From positions 496,001 to 560,000 of the forward strand of contig NZ_JAHKNI010000005.1 in the NCBI RefSeq assembly GCF_018860155.1: 64,000 bases of DNA, in the 5' to 3' direction. The notes under the pieces were generated by a model. That model searched no databases and was not told where the DNA came from. It worked only from the letters and a program-made list of their open reading frames with translations. Made by a program: the position numbers and the translations under genes. How positions within the stretch are numbered: position 1 is the stretch's first letter; the number at the start of each line of letters is the position of its first letter. Shown here piece by piece: positions 47,222 through 55,780 of the stretch. The DNA is from Nocardia albiluteola (GTDB lineage: Bacteria > Actinomycetota > Actinomycetes > Mycobacteriales > Mycobacteriaceae).

Positions 47222-47236
47222 TCCCGCCCCTCGGCG

Positions 47237-47611
47237 TCAATCGCACTGCGCGGTTCCTGCGAGGAGATTGAGTCCGCACTTGACCAGCTCCGCACCCATG
47301 TTGATGCTTCTCGTGGCCAGGTCCGCGCCCATGTCCGAGCCCATGTCAATGATCCTCGTGGCCAGGCCGCCGCCCAGCTCCTCAGCCTTCCTGCCCGGCT
47401 CGGACTTTTCTTCCGGACTGGGATTTTCGGCGTGGTTGCCGAGAGGGAAATCTGGATTGTCCGGCCCCGCCGTGGCGGTCGCCGTGCCGAGTAGCAGGAG
47501 CGCACCGCTGGATGCGACGACGATCATGGTGCGGACGGGCCGACGCCGGGACGACATCGCGCGGCGGTTCGATGAGGGACGGTAGTCGGGCGACGGGTGA
47601 GCCATTCGCAT
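47237..47611 (-). CDS. Small secreted protein of unknown function
   Basis: A 124-residue exported protein. The basic N-terminal region (RRAMSSRRRPVR) leads into a hydrophobic signal (TMIVVASSGALLLLGTATATA), giving a mature part of about 75 residues with an acidic/proline region (NPSPEEKSEPGRKAEE). Its C-half has repeating ATRIIDMGSDMG / ATRSINMGAEL heptad-like units and two cysteines near the end (VKCGLN and AQCD). ATG 47611 has GAGG 5 bp upstream. It is convergent with the SRAP gene. No known family was recognised. Confidence 0.6.
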   Translation of the reverse strand: MRMAHPSPDYRPSSNRRAMSSRRRPVRTMIVVASSGALLLLGTATATAGPDNPDFPLGNHAENPSPEEKSEPGRKAEELGGGLATRIIDMGSDMGADLATRSINMGAELVKCGLNLLAGTAQCD

Positions 47612-47762
47612 CACATCCTCGGAGATCGGCAAGTACGACGAACGGGCCCGTCAAGTAACGCATTACCGGGGTGCATTTCTCGTGATTTGCACGATTGGTC
47701 CCCGTGGTTCTGCGTGTTCTCGACGGGCCCGTCGCGGCGGTCGAACGACCAGTTCCGCGTGG

Positions 47763-49475
47763 TCAGGCGACCGGTTCGACCTCCGCGCGGTCTCGGGCGC
47801 GAGATTCGCTACTGGCCGCGATGCCGCCCGCGGTGCGCAGCGGCACCTCCTTCCAGAAGGCCACCAGCACCAGGGCCAGCACCGCCAGGGCTGTCACCGA
47901 GAGGAAGACCGTGTCCATCGAATCGGCGAAGCCGACCTTGAACGGCCGGGCCAGCGTCGGATTCAGCTTCTGGATCACCGAGCTGTCGCTCAGCACGTTT
48001 GCCGCGGCCGACGTATCGTGCGAGATCAATCCCTTGGACAGCGCCGCATCGGCCGGGTTGCTCGAGTGCACCCCCTGCACGATGGCCTGCTGATACGCGG
48101 GCTGGGTCGCCGCAACCTGCATCTGATGCCCGATGTTCGGGGTCAGCTGGGCGAACAGGATCGACAGGAACACCGCCACGCCCATGGTGCCGCCGATCTG
48201 CCGGAAGAAGGTCGCCGACGAGGTCGACACGCCCATGTCCTTCGGCGGCAGCGCATTCTGCAGCGCCAGCGTCAGCGGCTGCATCAGGTTGCCCAGCCCC
48301 AGGCCGACGATCGCCATGAAGATCATCACCAGCCACAGGTGGCTGTCGGCGCTGACCAGATGCAGCAGGAACAGGCCCACGGTCAGCAGCGTGGCGCCGA
48401 TGATCGGGAAGATCCGGTACCGGCCGGTGCGGGAGATGGTCTGACCGGCCACGATCGAGGCGGTCATCATGCCGAACACCATCGGCAGCGTCTGCAGCCC
48501 GGCGATGGTCGGGCTCGAGCCCCGCACCACCTGCAGGTACTGCGGCAGCAGGCTGATGCCGCCGAACATGGCCGCGCCGACCACGAAGGAGATCACCACG
48601 CCGAGCGCGAAGGTGGTGTTCTTGAACATCCGCAGCGGAATCAGCGCGGCGTCACCGAGTTTCGCCTCCACGGCGATGAAGCCGAGGATGCCGAGCACGC
48701 CGATCGCGTAGCAGGTCAGCGACTGCGCGCTGCCCCAACCCCAGCTGCGGCCCTGTTCGGCGACCACCAGCAGCGGCACCAGGCCGACCACCAGCGCGAG
48801 CACGCCCCACCAGTCGATGCGCACCTGTGTACGCGTGCGCTTGGGCAGCTTCAGCACTTTGGTGACCACGGCCAGCGCGAGCGCGCCGACCGGCACGTTC
48901 ACCAGGAACACCCAGCGCCAGCCGGTGATGCCCAGGATGTGCGCCTGGCCGGCCAGCAGGCCGCCCAGCACCGGGCCCACGACGCTGGAGGTGCCGAACA
49001 CCGCCAGGAAGTAGCCCTGGTAGCGGGCGCGTTCGCGGGGGCTGACGATATCGCCCATGATGGTCAGGGCCAGCGACATCAGGCCGCCCGCGCCCAGGCC
49101 CTGCAGCGCCCGGAAGAAGGCGAGCTGGTACATCGAGTCGGCGAACGAGCACAGCAGCGAGCCGGCCACGAAGATCGTGATGGCGGCCAGATAGAACGGC
49201 TTGCGGCCGAACATGTCCGAGAGCTTGCCGTACAGCGGCGTGCTCAGGGTGGAGGTGATCAGGTAGGCGGTCGTCACCCACGCCTGCATGGAATAGCCGT
49301 GCAGGTCGTCGGCGATGGTGCGGATCGAGGTCGACACGATGGTCTGATCGAGGGCTGCCAGCAGCATCCCCAGCATCAGGCCGGACAGGATGACCAGCAC
49401 CTGGCGGTGGGTGAAGCCGCCCGCTGATCTGGGTTCGAGGGACGGCCGATGTGCCGTCTCGGTGGCGGTGGTCAT
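47763..49475 (-). CDS. Major facilitator drug exporter (DHA2, EmrB/QacA family)
   Basis: A 570-residue inner-membrane proton antiporter with 14 predicted helices. Motif A reads GKLSDMFGRKPFY, motif C-like GPVLGGLLAG follows helix 5, and ALDQTIVSTSIRTIADDL is the DHA2 signature in helix 1. Related proteins expel drugs, dyes or lipids. The start overlaps the stop of the upstream MarR gene (ATGA), so regulator and pump form one operon. The Arg/Glu-rich tail is cytoplasmic. Substrates are unknown. Confidence 0.92.
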   Translation of the reverse strand: MTTATETAHRPSLEPRSAGGFTHRQVLVILSGLMLGMLLAALDQTIVSTSIRTIADDLHGYSMQAWVTTAYLITSTLSTPLYGKLSDMFGRKPFYLAAITIFVAGSLLCSFADSMYQLAFFRALQGLGAGGLMSLALTIMGDIVSPRERARYQGYFLAVFGTSSVVGPVLGGLLAGQAHILGITGWRWVFLVNVPVGALALAVVTKVLKLPKRTRTQVRIDWWGVLALVVGLVPLLVVAEQGRSWGWGSAQSLTCYAIGVLGILGFIAVEAKLGDAALIPLRMFKNTTFALGVVISFVVGAAMFGGISLLPQYLQVVRGSSPTIAGLQTLPMVFGMMTASIVAGQTISRTGRYRIFPIIGATLLTVGLFLLHLVSADSHLWLVMIFMAIVGLGLGNLMQPLTLALQNALPPKDMGVSTSSATFFRQIGGTMGVAVFLSILFAQLTPNIGHQMQVAATQPAYQQAIVQGVHSSNPADAALSKGLISHDTSAAANVLSDSSVIQKLNPTLARPFKVGFADSMDTVFLSVTALAVLALVLVAFWKEVPLRTAGGIAASSESRARDRAEVEPVA

Positions 49476-49966
49476 GAGAGTTTCTCCGTCGCAGGATCTT
49501 TGGGGGGAAGGTTGAGCATCGCCGGGCGCGCCTGTTCGTAGTCGTCGACGAAGCGGCGCATCACGTGGGCGAGCTGTTCGCGGTCGTCGTCACTCCAGTG
49601 CGAGAGCACGGTGGAGAGCGCTTCGTTGCGGCGACGACGCAGGGAGGCGGCCAGGTCCCGTCCGGCGTCGGTGACGGCCAGGACGCTGGCCCGGCCGTCG
49701 GCGGGGTCGGCACGGCGCTCGATGAGCCCGCGCTTGACCAGTGCCGCGGCCTGGCGACTGATGGTGGAGGCATCGGAGTAGAGCAGTTCCGCCAGGGCGC
49801 CCGAGCGCATCGGGCCGTCCGCGAGCAGGCGGAAGATGATCCCGTAAGATGCAGCCTCGATCTCGCCTCCGGAGGCGGCCGCGATCTGCGCGGCGGTGCG
49901 CTCGCGGATGCGTCCCAGTCGGATCAGTTGCAGGGCGATCAGATCGATCACCTCGTCGTGGTCCAT
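49472..49966 (-). CDS. MarR-family regulator of the adjacent exporter
   Basis: A 164-residue winged-helix repressor. The DNA-binding part is MRSGALAELLYSDASTISRQAAALVKRGLIERRADPADGRASVLAVTDAG (about 52-102), with dimerisation helices at both ends. It precedes and overlaps the exporter gene, so it most likely represses its own operon until a pump substrate binds. Candidate operators lie in the 80 bp before ATG 49966. Confidence 0.9.
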   Translation of the reverse strand: MDHDEVIDLIALQLIRLGRIRERTAAQIAAASGGEIEAASYGIIFRLLADGPMRSGALAELLYSDASTISRQAAALVKRGLIERRADPADGRASVLAVTDAGRDLAASLRRRRNEALSTVLSHWSDDDREQLAHVMRRFVDDYEQARPAMLNLPPKDPATEKLS

Positions 49967-49991
49967 GGGCCGCGCGCCTCCTTGGTCAGCT

Positions 49992-50035
49992 CAACTGGTT
50001 AACACAGTCAATTGCTTGCTTATTCCAACTAGTTG
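49992..50035 (-). promoter_or_regulatory. Candidate MarR operator region
   Basis: An AT-rich patch holds CAACTAGTTG (50026-50035), a perfect 10-bp palindrome. It also holds the related CAACTGGTT (49992-50000) with ACTG-N7-CAGT around 49994-50008. It lies 26-69 bp upstream of the MarR start. Confidence 0.5.
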
Positions 50036-50117
50036 TACTGGGCAAGTATGTGCTCGATCGGGGAGATATGCAAGGAGCGCTGGACGATAGTCCAGCGTGT
50101 CGGATAGGGGTGGGAGG

Positions 50118-50624
50118 TCAGGACGTCGCGACGGGAGCCGTGACGGCGTCGGTCAGGCGGATCAGATCGGCGGGGGCCAGTTCGATCTCCAGCCCGCGCC
50201 GGCCCGCGCTGCACAGCATCCGGTCCCACTCCAGCGCGGACGCGTCGATCACCGTCGGCAGGGCGCGCTTCTGGCCGAGCGGGGAGATGCCGCCCAGCAC
50301 ATAGCCGGTGGTGCGCTCGGCCTTGGTCTTGTCGGCCATGGCCGCCTTCGGCGCGCCTAGCGCCGCGGCGGCGGCCTTCAGCGAGAGCGTCGTCGGGACC
50401 GGCAGCACCGCCACCGCCAGCCGCGCCGGGGCGGACCCGCCCGACAGCTCGATCACCAGCGTCTTGAAGATCTGCCCGTCCCGCACGCCCAACTGCTCGG
50501 CCAGCGCCGACACCGCCTCCGCGCCGAAGGAGTCGTTGCGCGGGTCGTGCTGGTAGGCGTGCACCCGGTGCGCCACCTTCGCCTGGGTCAGGGTGCGGAT
50601 CGCGGGGGTCGAAGCGGCGGCCAT
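50118..50624 (-). CDS. YbaK/EbsC-family aminoacyl-tRNA deacylase
   Basis: A 168-residue YbaK-like protein that clears mischarged Cys-tRNA(Pro) or similar. Landmarks: HRVHAYQHDPRNDSFGAEAVSALAEQLGV, QIFKTLVIEL, VAVLPVPTTLSLKAAAAALGAPKAAMADKTKAERTTGYVLGGISPLGQK (the GGxSPxG signature) and RGLEIELAPADLIRLT. ATG 50624. It is divergent from sigH, with a GC-rich gap of about 130 bp to the upstream sigH start. Confidence 0.9.
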   Translation of the reverse strand: MAAASTPAIRTLTQAKVAHRVHAYQHDPRNDSFGAEAVSALAEQLGVRDGQIFKTLVIELSGGSAPARLAVAVLPVPTTLSLKAAAAALGAPKAAMADKTKAERTTGYVLGGISPLGQKRALPTVIDASALEWDRMLCSAGRRGLEIELAPADLIRLTDAVTAPVATS

Positions 50625-50681
50625 GGCGGCCACCTTAGGTGTGCGGGGGCCCACCCGGCCAGTCCATTGCGCCCGACGCGC

Positions 50682-50708
50682 GGGAACACAGCGACCCTCC
50701 GGCATGTT
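50682..50708 (+). promoter_or_regulatory. sigH: SigH/SigR-type promoter upstream of sigH
   Basis: GGGAAC (50682-50687), an 18-bp spacer and GTT (50706-50708) fit the consensus of thiol-stress sigma factors (GGGAAY-N18-GTT). It lies upstream of the longer sigH start at 50755, which suggests autoregulation. Confidence 0.65.
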
Positions 50709-50901
50709 GCACGCGGTACGCATCCCATTCCGTGAGAATCGAAGGAGTTTGCCGGTGACGGTTCTGATCGATGAACGTCCGGTCCGTCTCGGAACCTCGC
50801 CGCTGTTCAGCCAGCTCGCGCAGGTCCCCCGGGCCACCGGGTTCCCACTGTCCACCTCGCTCGCGGTAGATTCTGTGATTACGGCGATCGAAGGGATGGG
50901 C

Positions 50902-51582
50902 GTGACGAGCGACGAAGATTTGGCGGCCGATCGCCTCGATGGTGACGCCGAGAGCGGCGGCACGACGCAGGCGGGCCCGGCCGACCCGGCCGAACTGGCG
51001 CAGCGGTTCGAGCGCGACGCGCTCCCGCTGCTGGATCAGCTCTACGGTGCGGCGCTGCGGATGACCCGCAACCCCGCCGACGCCGAGGATCTGGTGCAGG
51101 AGACCTTCGCCAAGGCGTATCAGGGCTTCCGGTCCTTCCGCGAGGGCACCAACCTCCGCGCCTGGCTGTACCGGATCCTGACCAACACCTACATCAACTC
51201 CTATCGCAAGAAGCAGCGCCAGCCCGCGCAGTACCCCACGGACGAGATCACCGACTGGCAGCTCGCGGCCACCGCCGAGCACACCTCGACGGGCCTGCGT
51301 TCGGCCGAGATGGAGGCGCTCGAGGCGCTGCCCGACGACGACATCAAGTCGGCGCTGCAGGAACTTCCGGAGGAGTTCCGGATGGCGGTCTACTACGCCG
51401 ATGTCGAGGGTTTCCCCTACAAGGAGATCGCCGACATCATGGGCACCCCTATCGGCACGGTCATGTCCCGGTTGCACCGCGGCCGCAAGCAGCTCAAGGG
51501 CCTGCTCGCCGATGTGGCACACGAGCGGGGATTCGACCGGAACGAGGCGGGCAGCGGGGCTCGTCAGGAGGTAGCCCAGTGA
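50902..51582 (+). CDS. sigH: Thiol/heat-stress ECF sigma factor SigH (SigR), with possible extended isoform from 50755
   Basis: A 226-residue ECF sigma factor of the SigH/SigR group. Region 2 has LPLLDQLYGAALRMTRNPADAEDLVQETFAKAYQGF and LRAWLYRILTNTYINSYRKKQRQPAQYPTDEITDWQ. Region 4 has LPEEFRMAVYYADVEGFPYKEIADIMGTPIGTVMSRLHRGRKQL. It is nearly identical to M. tuberculosis SigH there. GTG 50902 follows GAAGGG. In the same frame GTG 50755, with GAAGGAG 7 bp before it, gives a form 49 residues longer (275), lying just behind a SigH-type promoter, as in the unstable SigR' of Streptomyces. The stop overlaps rshA (GTGA). Confidence 0.95.
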   Translation: MTSDEDLAADRLDGDAESGGTTQAGPADPAELAQRFERDALPLLDQLYGAALRMTRNPADAEDLVQETFAKAYQGFRSFREGTNLRAWLYRILTNTYINSYRKKQRQPAQYPTDEITDWQLAATAEHTSTGLRSAEMEALEALPDDDIKSALQELPEEFRMAVYYADVEGFPYKEIADIMGTPIGTVMSRLHRGRKQLKGLLADVAHERGFDRNEAGSGARQEVAQ

Positions 51583-51881
51583 GCACGGAACAGGAGCGGG
51601 GGACCGAGGCGGAGGCCGATATGAAGCTCGATTGCACGGCGGTGCTGGCCGATGTCTGGCTCATGCTGGACGGCGAATGCGACCAGGCCACCCGCGAGCG
51701 GCTCCAGCATCATCTGGAGACCTGTTCGCCCTGCATCGACGCCTACGGCCTGGAGGAGAAGCTCAAGCGGCTGCTCAACCGCAAGTGCGGCGGCGACCGG
51801 GCCCCCGATTCGCTGCGCGAGCGCCTGACCCTGGAGATCCGGCGTTCGATCACCGTCACCGGGACCCAGCTCGAGCCCTAG
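51579..51881 (+). CDS. rshA: Zinc-binding redox anti-sigma factor RshA/RsrA
   Basis: A 100-residue anti-sigma factor that holds SigH in reduced conditions and lets go when its cysteines form disulfides. The ZAS motif is HLETCSPC (His45, Cys49, Cys52), with Cys19 and Cys34 upstream. The C-terminal part KLKRLLNRKCGG and RERLTLEIRRSIT is as in mycobacterial RshA. It starts at GTG 51579 overlapping the sigH stop (GTGA), so translation is coupled. Confidence 0.94.
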   Translation: MSTEQERGTEAEADMKLDCTAVLADVWLMLDGECDQATRERLQHHLETCSPCIDAYGLEEKLKRLLNRKCGGDRAPDSLRERLTLEIRRSITVTGTQLEP

Positions 51882-51906
51882 TCCGTTCTCCCGGCATACA
51901 TACAGA

Positions 51907-51943
51907 TCAGCGGCACGTCATCGACGAGATGACGTGCCGCTGA
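51907..51943. terminator. Bidirectional terminator between rshA and bL37
   Basis: A perfect 16-bp stem (51907-51922 with 51928-51943) with loop GACGA lies between the two convergent genes. Confidence 0.8.
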
Positions 51944-51969
51944 GTGCATATGCGAGATATGCGAACGAT

Positions 51970-52044
51970 TCAGCTGTTCGGACGCTTGCCGTGATTGGCG
52001 GCATTGCCCTTGCGGCTGCGCTTCTTACGACCACGCTTACCCAT
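51970..52044 (-). CDS. Mini ribosomal protein bL37
   Basis: A 24-residue peptide beginning MGKRGRKKRSRKG and ending ANHGKRPNS. It closely matches bL37, the small basic 50S protein first seen in mycobacterial ribosome structures, which sits in the large subunit near 23S rRNA. Ten of its residues are Lys or Arg. ATG 52044 has a strong ribosome site (AAGGAG, 7 bp upstream). The location between rshA and the biotinyl protein gene is that of M. tuberculosis. It is easily missed because of its size. Confidence 0.9.
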   Translation of the reverse strand: MGKRGRKKRSRKGNAANHGKRPNS

Positions 52045-52248
52045 GTTTGTCTCCTTCCTGATCGGCAGTCATTGTTCCATGCGGGTACGGCGATCCCGTC
52101 GCCCGGTCGGCCGCTGCGCCGATGCCCCGGGATGCCTTACCCCGGATACGGGCGGGTAAACCCCTGCTGATCGGGTGGTACCGGTCAGGATGTGATTGGC
52201 TGTAGCGTCAGCTGATCGACCGCAGCGGCGATCTACCGGAAGGGTGTC

Positions 52249-52464
52249 ATGGCCGAGGAAGTGCTCGCGGAGATGGTCTCGACCGTCTTCCAGATCGTTG
52301 CGGAAGAGGGCGCGGTTGTGCAGGAGGGCGACACCCTGGTGTTGCTGGAATCGATGAAAATGGAGATTCCGGTGGTCGCCGAGGGACCGGGCACGGTGGC
52401 CTCGATCAACGTCAAACCGGGCGACGTGCTGCAGAAGGGCGACCTTATCGCCGTCATCTCCTAG
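52249..52464 (+). CDS. Biotinylated attachment-domain protein (TB7.3-like)
   Basis: A 71-residue free-standing biotinyl/lipoyl domain. The biotin site is ESMKMEIPV (Lys37), framed by the usual beta-barrel (EGDTLVLLE and KPGDVLQKGDLIAVIS). It corresponds to TB7.3 of M. tuberculosis, a biotin carrier without a carboxylase attached; the partner enzyme is not established. ATG 52249 has GAAGGG 4 bp upstream. It is divergent from bL37 with about 200 bp between them and is followed by pdtaS. Confidence 0.93.
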   Translation: MAEEVLAEMVSTVFQIVAEEGAVVQEGDTLVLLESMKMEIPVVAEGPGTVASINVKPGDVLQKGDLIAVIS

Positions 52465-52568
52465 GGGATGGTGAGTCGGCGGAGCCGGCGGGGCGGGTAG
52501 ATGCAGCGATCCCACGCCGGGGTCGGTGTGGCCGCAGGGGGCGGTGTGGTGCGTGAAGGAGAGGTTTT

Positions 52569-54080
52569 ATGTCGACGTTGAGTGATCTGCTGGCCGAGCA
52601 CACCGATCTGCCGGGTGCGGCCGTCGACCATCTGCAGCGGGTGGTGGGCGACTGGCAGCTGCTGTCGGATCTGTCGTTCGCGGATCTGCAGCTGTGGGTG
52701 GGCGCCGGGCCCGTCGCCGAGGGCGCGGATGTGGTGTGCGTGGCGCAGTGCCGCCCGACCACCGCGGCCACCGTGCATCCGGAGGACCTGGTCGGCTCGC
52801 TCGCCTCGACGAGCGATCATCCCCAGGTCTTCGAGGCTCTGACGACCGGCGCGATCGTGCGCGTCGACACCGACCGCGTCTCGACCGGCGTCTACCACCC
52901 GAATCCGGCGCACGTCATGCGCGAGGCGATTCCGGTGCGGGTCGGCGAGGACATCATCGCGGTGCTCGGCCGGGACATCGAGGTGCAGCGATCCAAGATC
53001 CGCGGCAGCCTCGAGAACGCCTACATGTCCTGCGCCGACGACCTGTGCCAGATGATCGCCGACGGCACCTTCCCGACCCTCGAGGACCGCACGGGCTCGC
53101 ATTCGAGCCCGCGCGCCGGGGATGGATTCATCCGCCTGAACACCGAGGGCATCGTCGAATACGCCAGCCCCAACGCGCTTTCGGCCTATCACCGGATGGG
53201 CCTGCAGGCCGATCTGGCCGGGCAGGATCTGGCGCAGACCACCCGCTCGCTGATCACCGACCCGTTCGATGCGCAGGAGGTCGTCAGCGATATCCAGGCC
53301 GCACTCGCGGGCAAATCGGGCCGCCGCATGGAGGTGGAGGCGCGCGGGGCGACGGTGCTGCTGCGCACCCTGGTGCTACGCCCGCACGGCGAGCTGGCCG
53401 GCGCGGCGGTGCTGGTGCGCGATGTCACCGAGGTCAAGCGGCGCGATCGGGCGCTGCTGTCCAAGGACGCCACGATCCGCGAGATCCACCACCGGGTGAA
53501 GAACAATCTGCAGACCGTCGCCGCGCTGCTGCGGTTGCAGGCGCGCCGCACCGAGAACGAGGAGGCGCAGCTGGCGCTCACCGAATCGGTGCGCCGGGTC
53601 ACCTCGATCGCGTCGGTACACGAAATGTTGTCGATGTCGGTTGACGAGGAGGTCGATCTCGACGAGGTCGTCGACCGTTTGCTGCCGATCATGGCCGACG
53701 TGGCCACGGTGAACACCGCGCGGATCAAGGTCCGCAGGGAGGGCTCGCTGGGTGTGTTCTCCGCCGAACGCGCCACGCCGCTGGTGATGGTGCTGACCGA
53801 GCTGGTGCAGAACGCCATCGAGCACGCCTTCGATTCCGGCGAGAACGGCACCGTCACGATCCGTTCGGAACGCTCGGCGCGCTGGCTGGACGTCATCATC
53901 GGCGACGACGGCCGCGGGCTGCCGGACGGGTTCAGCCTCGAGGGTTCCGACCGGCTCGGCCTGCAGATCGTGCGCACGCTGGTGACCGCGGAACTGGGTG
54001 GATCCATCGGTCTGCATCCGGGTGCGGATGTGGGAACCGATGCGGTGCTGCGTGTTCCGCTGGGTCGCCGTTCGCGATAA
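52569..54080 (+). CDS. pdtaS: Cytosolic sensor histidine kinase PdtaS
   Basis: A 503-residue soluble kinase with N-terminal GAF-type domain (about 30-150), PAS domain (about 180-300), and a HisKA_2 kinase core: REIHHRVKNNLQTVAALLRLQARR (His307/308), ELVQNAIEHAF, GDDGRGLPDG and LGLQIVRTLV. In M. tuberculosis PdtaS acts with the antiterminator PdtaR and takes part in copper and nitric oxide response. No pdtaR gene is in the window. ATG 52569 has GGAGAGG upstream. It lies in the conserved order before whiB1. Confidence 0.93.
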   Translation: MSTLSDLLAEHTDLPGAAVDHLQRVVGDWQLLSDLSFADLQLWVGAGPVAEGADVVCVAQCRPTTAATVHPEDLVGSLASTSDHPQVFEALTTGAIVRVDTDRVSTGVYHPNPAHVMREAIPVRVGEDIIAVLGRDIEVQRSKIRGSLENAYMSCADDLCQMIADGTFPTLEDRTGSHSSPRAGDGFIRLNTEGIVEYASPNALSAYHRMGLQADLAGQDLAQTTRSLITDPFDAQEVVSDIQAALAGKSGRRMEVEARGATVLLRTLVLRPHGELAGAAVLVRDVTEVKRRDRALLSKDATIREIHHRVKNNLQTVAALLRLQARRTENEEAQLALTESVRRVTSIASVHEMLSMSVDEEVDLDEVVDRLLPIMADVATVNTARIKVRREGSLGVFSAERATPLVMVLTELVQNAIEHAFDSGENGTVTIRSERSARWLDVIIGDDGRGLPDGFSLEGSDRLGLQIVRTLVTAELGGSIGLHPGADVGTDAVLRVPLGRRSR

Positions 54081-54122
54081 TCGCCGTGCGATCAGGGGGG
54101 AAATCCCTTGGCGCACAATAAA

Positions 54123-54148
54123 GCCCGGCACCTTACGGGGTGCCGGGC
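54123..54148. terminator. Bidirectional terminator between pdtaS and whiB1
   Basis: GCCCGGCACC and GGTGCCGGGC form a 10-bp perfect stem with loop TTACGG between the two convergent genes. Confidence 0.75.
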
Positions 54149-54214
54149 CGGGAGTGCGCTACGTGCCAGGGATGGTGCGTTTGATTCGCGGTGGCCGTAA
54201 CGCCGACCGTCGTG

Positions 54215-54469
54215 CTAGACGACGGCCCGGGTGCGCGTCCGCGCGTTGCGCCGCTTGAGCGCGCGCCGCTCGTCTTCGCTCATGCCGCCCCATACGCCGG
54301 CGTCCTGTCCGGACTGCAGGGCCCAGGACAGGCAGTCGGCGGTGACGGGGCAGCGGGCGCAGACCAGCTTGGCATCGGCAATCTGCGCGAGCGCCGGACC
54401 GCTGTTACCCACAGGGAAGAACAGCTCGGGGTCCTCGTCACGACAGATGGCCTTGTGGCGCCAGTCCAT
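54215..54469 (-). CDS. whiB1: Iron-sulfur transcription factor WhiB1
   Basis: An 84-residue WhiB protein, essential and nitric-oxide-sensitive in M. tuberculosis. It binds a 4Fe-4S cluster through Cys9, Cys37, Cys40 and Cys46. The GVWGG turn (58-62) is followed by the basic DNA-binding tail RRALKRRNARTRTR. It binds region 4 of the main sigma factor. The start at ATG 54469 and the N-terminal MDWRHKAICRDEDPELFFPVG fit the mycobacterial protein. A Crp-type site is upstream at 54557. Confidence 0.96.
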   Translation of the reverse strand: MDWRHKAICRDEDPELFFPVGNSGPALAQIADAKLVCARCPVTADCLSWALQSGQDAGVWGGMSEDERRALKRRNARTRTRAVV

Positions 54470-54556
54470 TCCTCTGCTCCTTTGCTGGGCGCCGTAGGGC
54501 GCCGTGAGTTTGTGGTTCGTTCACTTGTGCGACTCGAATGTTTCCGCACGATTGCT

Positions 54557-54572
54557 TGTGAATGCTTTCACG
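54557..54572 (-). promoter_or_regulatory. Crp-type binding site upstream of whiB1
   Basis: TGTGA-ATGCTT-TCACG fits the Crp consensus TGTGA-N6-TCACA with one mismatch and lies about 88 bp before whiB1. In M. tuberculosis whiB1 is known to be controlled by the cAMP receptor protein. Confidence 0.6.
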
Positions 54573-54701
54573 AACACCGTAGATGTCAATAGCTTGGTGT
54601 TGCACCGTGGGGAAGCTCACGCTTAAGACCCCTGCACTGAGGGCCTGCGGAGTCCTTTCTACTCGCTCCGACCGGTTTTCGCACCGCAACCGGGAGGTTT
54701 C

Positions 54702-55661
54702 TCAGTCGTGTCGGCCCGATTCAGGCTGCGGAGCAAGCACGTCCAAGATCTTCGGCACGGCTGTGAAATCCACCATGTTGCGCCGGCCGATGAAATCGCC
54801 ATCGATTTGCAAACCGATCGGCATGTCGGACTCGACCCGCACCGACGGGACATCGTCGGTGCGAAAGAGATTGCGGGCCTTGGGGTCTCCGTCGGTGGCC
54901 AGGATCTGCCGGACGACCAGCAGGGTTTGCACCACACTCATGGTCCGCATGGCGAACACCCCGAGGCCGGTCTCGAAGGCCGTGCCGGGATTCGTGTGCG
55001 CAGGGGTGTTGTCAAGGTAGGTCCACGGGGTGGTGTTCGTCACGAATGCGTAATGCACCCCGGACACCGGATCGTGGCCCGGAATGTGCAGCGTCACCGA
55101 CGGTTCGCGGCGGCGCGCACGAAAGAATTGCCGCACAGTGGTGCGCACGTAGCGGGCCGGGGTGGCCGGATTGCCGTTGGCGCGGCTGTGGTCGATGGCC
55201 TCGCAGACATCGGCATCCAGCCCCACCCCGGCGCTGAAGGTGAACCAGCGGTCGTCCGCGATGCCCAGCCCGATCCGGCGGTCCCGTTCCAGCGACAGCA
55301 GGTCGATCAGCTGGTTGGTGGCGGCCACCGGATCGGGCTTGATGCCCAGCGACCGCGCGAAGACGTTGGCCGAACCGCCGGGGATGACGCCGAGGCGGGG
55401 CTTCCACGCCTGCCCGTCGTCGATCTGCGGCAGCGGGAGGAAGCCGTTGATCGTCTCGTTGACCGTGCCGTCGCCGCCGTGCACGACGATCAGGTCCATC
55501 TCGTTGGTGGCGGCCCACTGGGCCAGTTCGGCCGCGTGGCCGCGGTGCTGGGTGTGTGCGACGGTCAGCTGCGTGCGACTCTCCAGCGCGTGGGCCAGCA
55601 GATCCCGGGTCGCCGCCGTGGTGGAGGTGGCATTCGGGTTCACGATCAACAGCGTCCGCAC
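54702..55661 (-). CDS. Diacylglycerol kinase-like lipid kinase
   Basis: A 319-residue DagK/YegS-family kinase. The nucleotide motif is VVHGGDGTVNETINGF (near residue 60), with VIPGGSANVFARSLGI and a C-terminal half of beta structure (GVGLDADVCEAIDHSR, DVPSVRVESDMPIGLQIDGDFIG). Such enzymes phosphorylate diacylglycerol or sphingoid-type lipids at the inner face of the membrane. The start is GTG 55661. It is the neighbour of whiB1 as in M. tuberculosis (Rv3218-like). Confidence 0.88.
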   Translation of the reverse strand: MRTLLIVNPNATSTTAATRDLLAHALESRTQLTVAHTQHRGHAAELAQWAATNEMDLIVVHGGDGTVNETINGFLPLPQIDDGQAWKPRLGVIPGGSANVFARSLGIKPDPVAATNQLIDLLSLERDRRIGLGIADDRWFTFSAGVGLDADVCEAIDHSRANGNPATPARYVRTTVRQFFRARRREPSVTLHIPGHDPVSGVHYAFVTNTTPWTYLDNTPAHTNPGTAFETGLGVFAMRTMSVVQTLLVVRQILATDGDPKARNLFRTDDVPSVRVESDMPIGLQIDGDFIGRRNMVDFTAVPKILDVLAPQPESGRHD

Positions 55662-55780
55662 GCGTCGAGCCTACTGATCGCCCGCGGCCGAACCCGCCCG
55701 GTGGCCGGAACCAGCCGCTTCGGGTGCACCCGTAGCCGACGCCCGGCCGCACCCCGGCGGCCCGGTCGTAGGCTGGGGCG

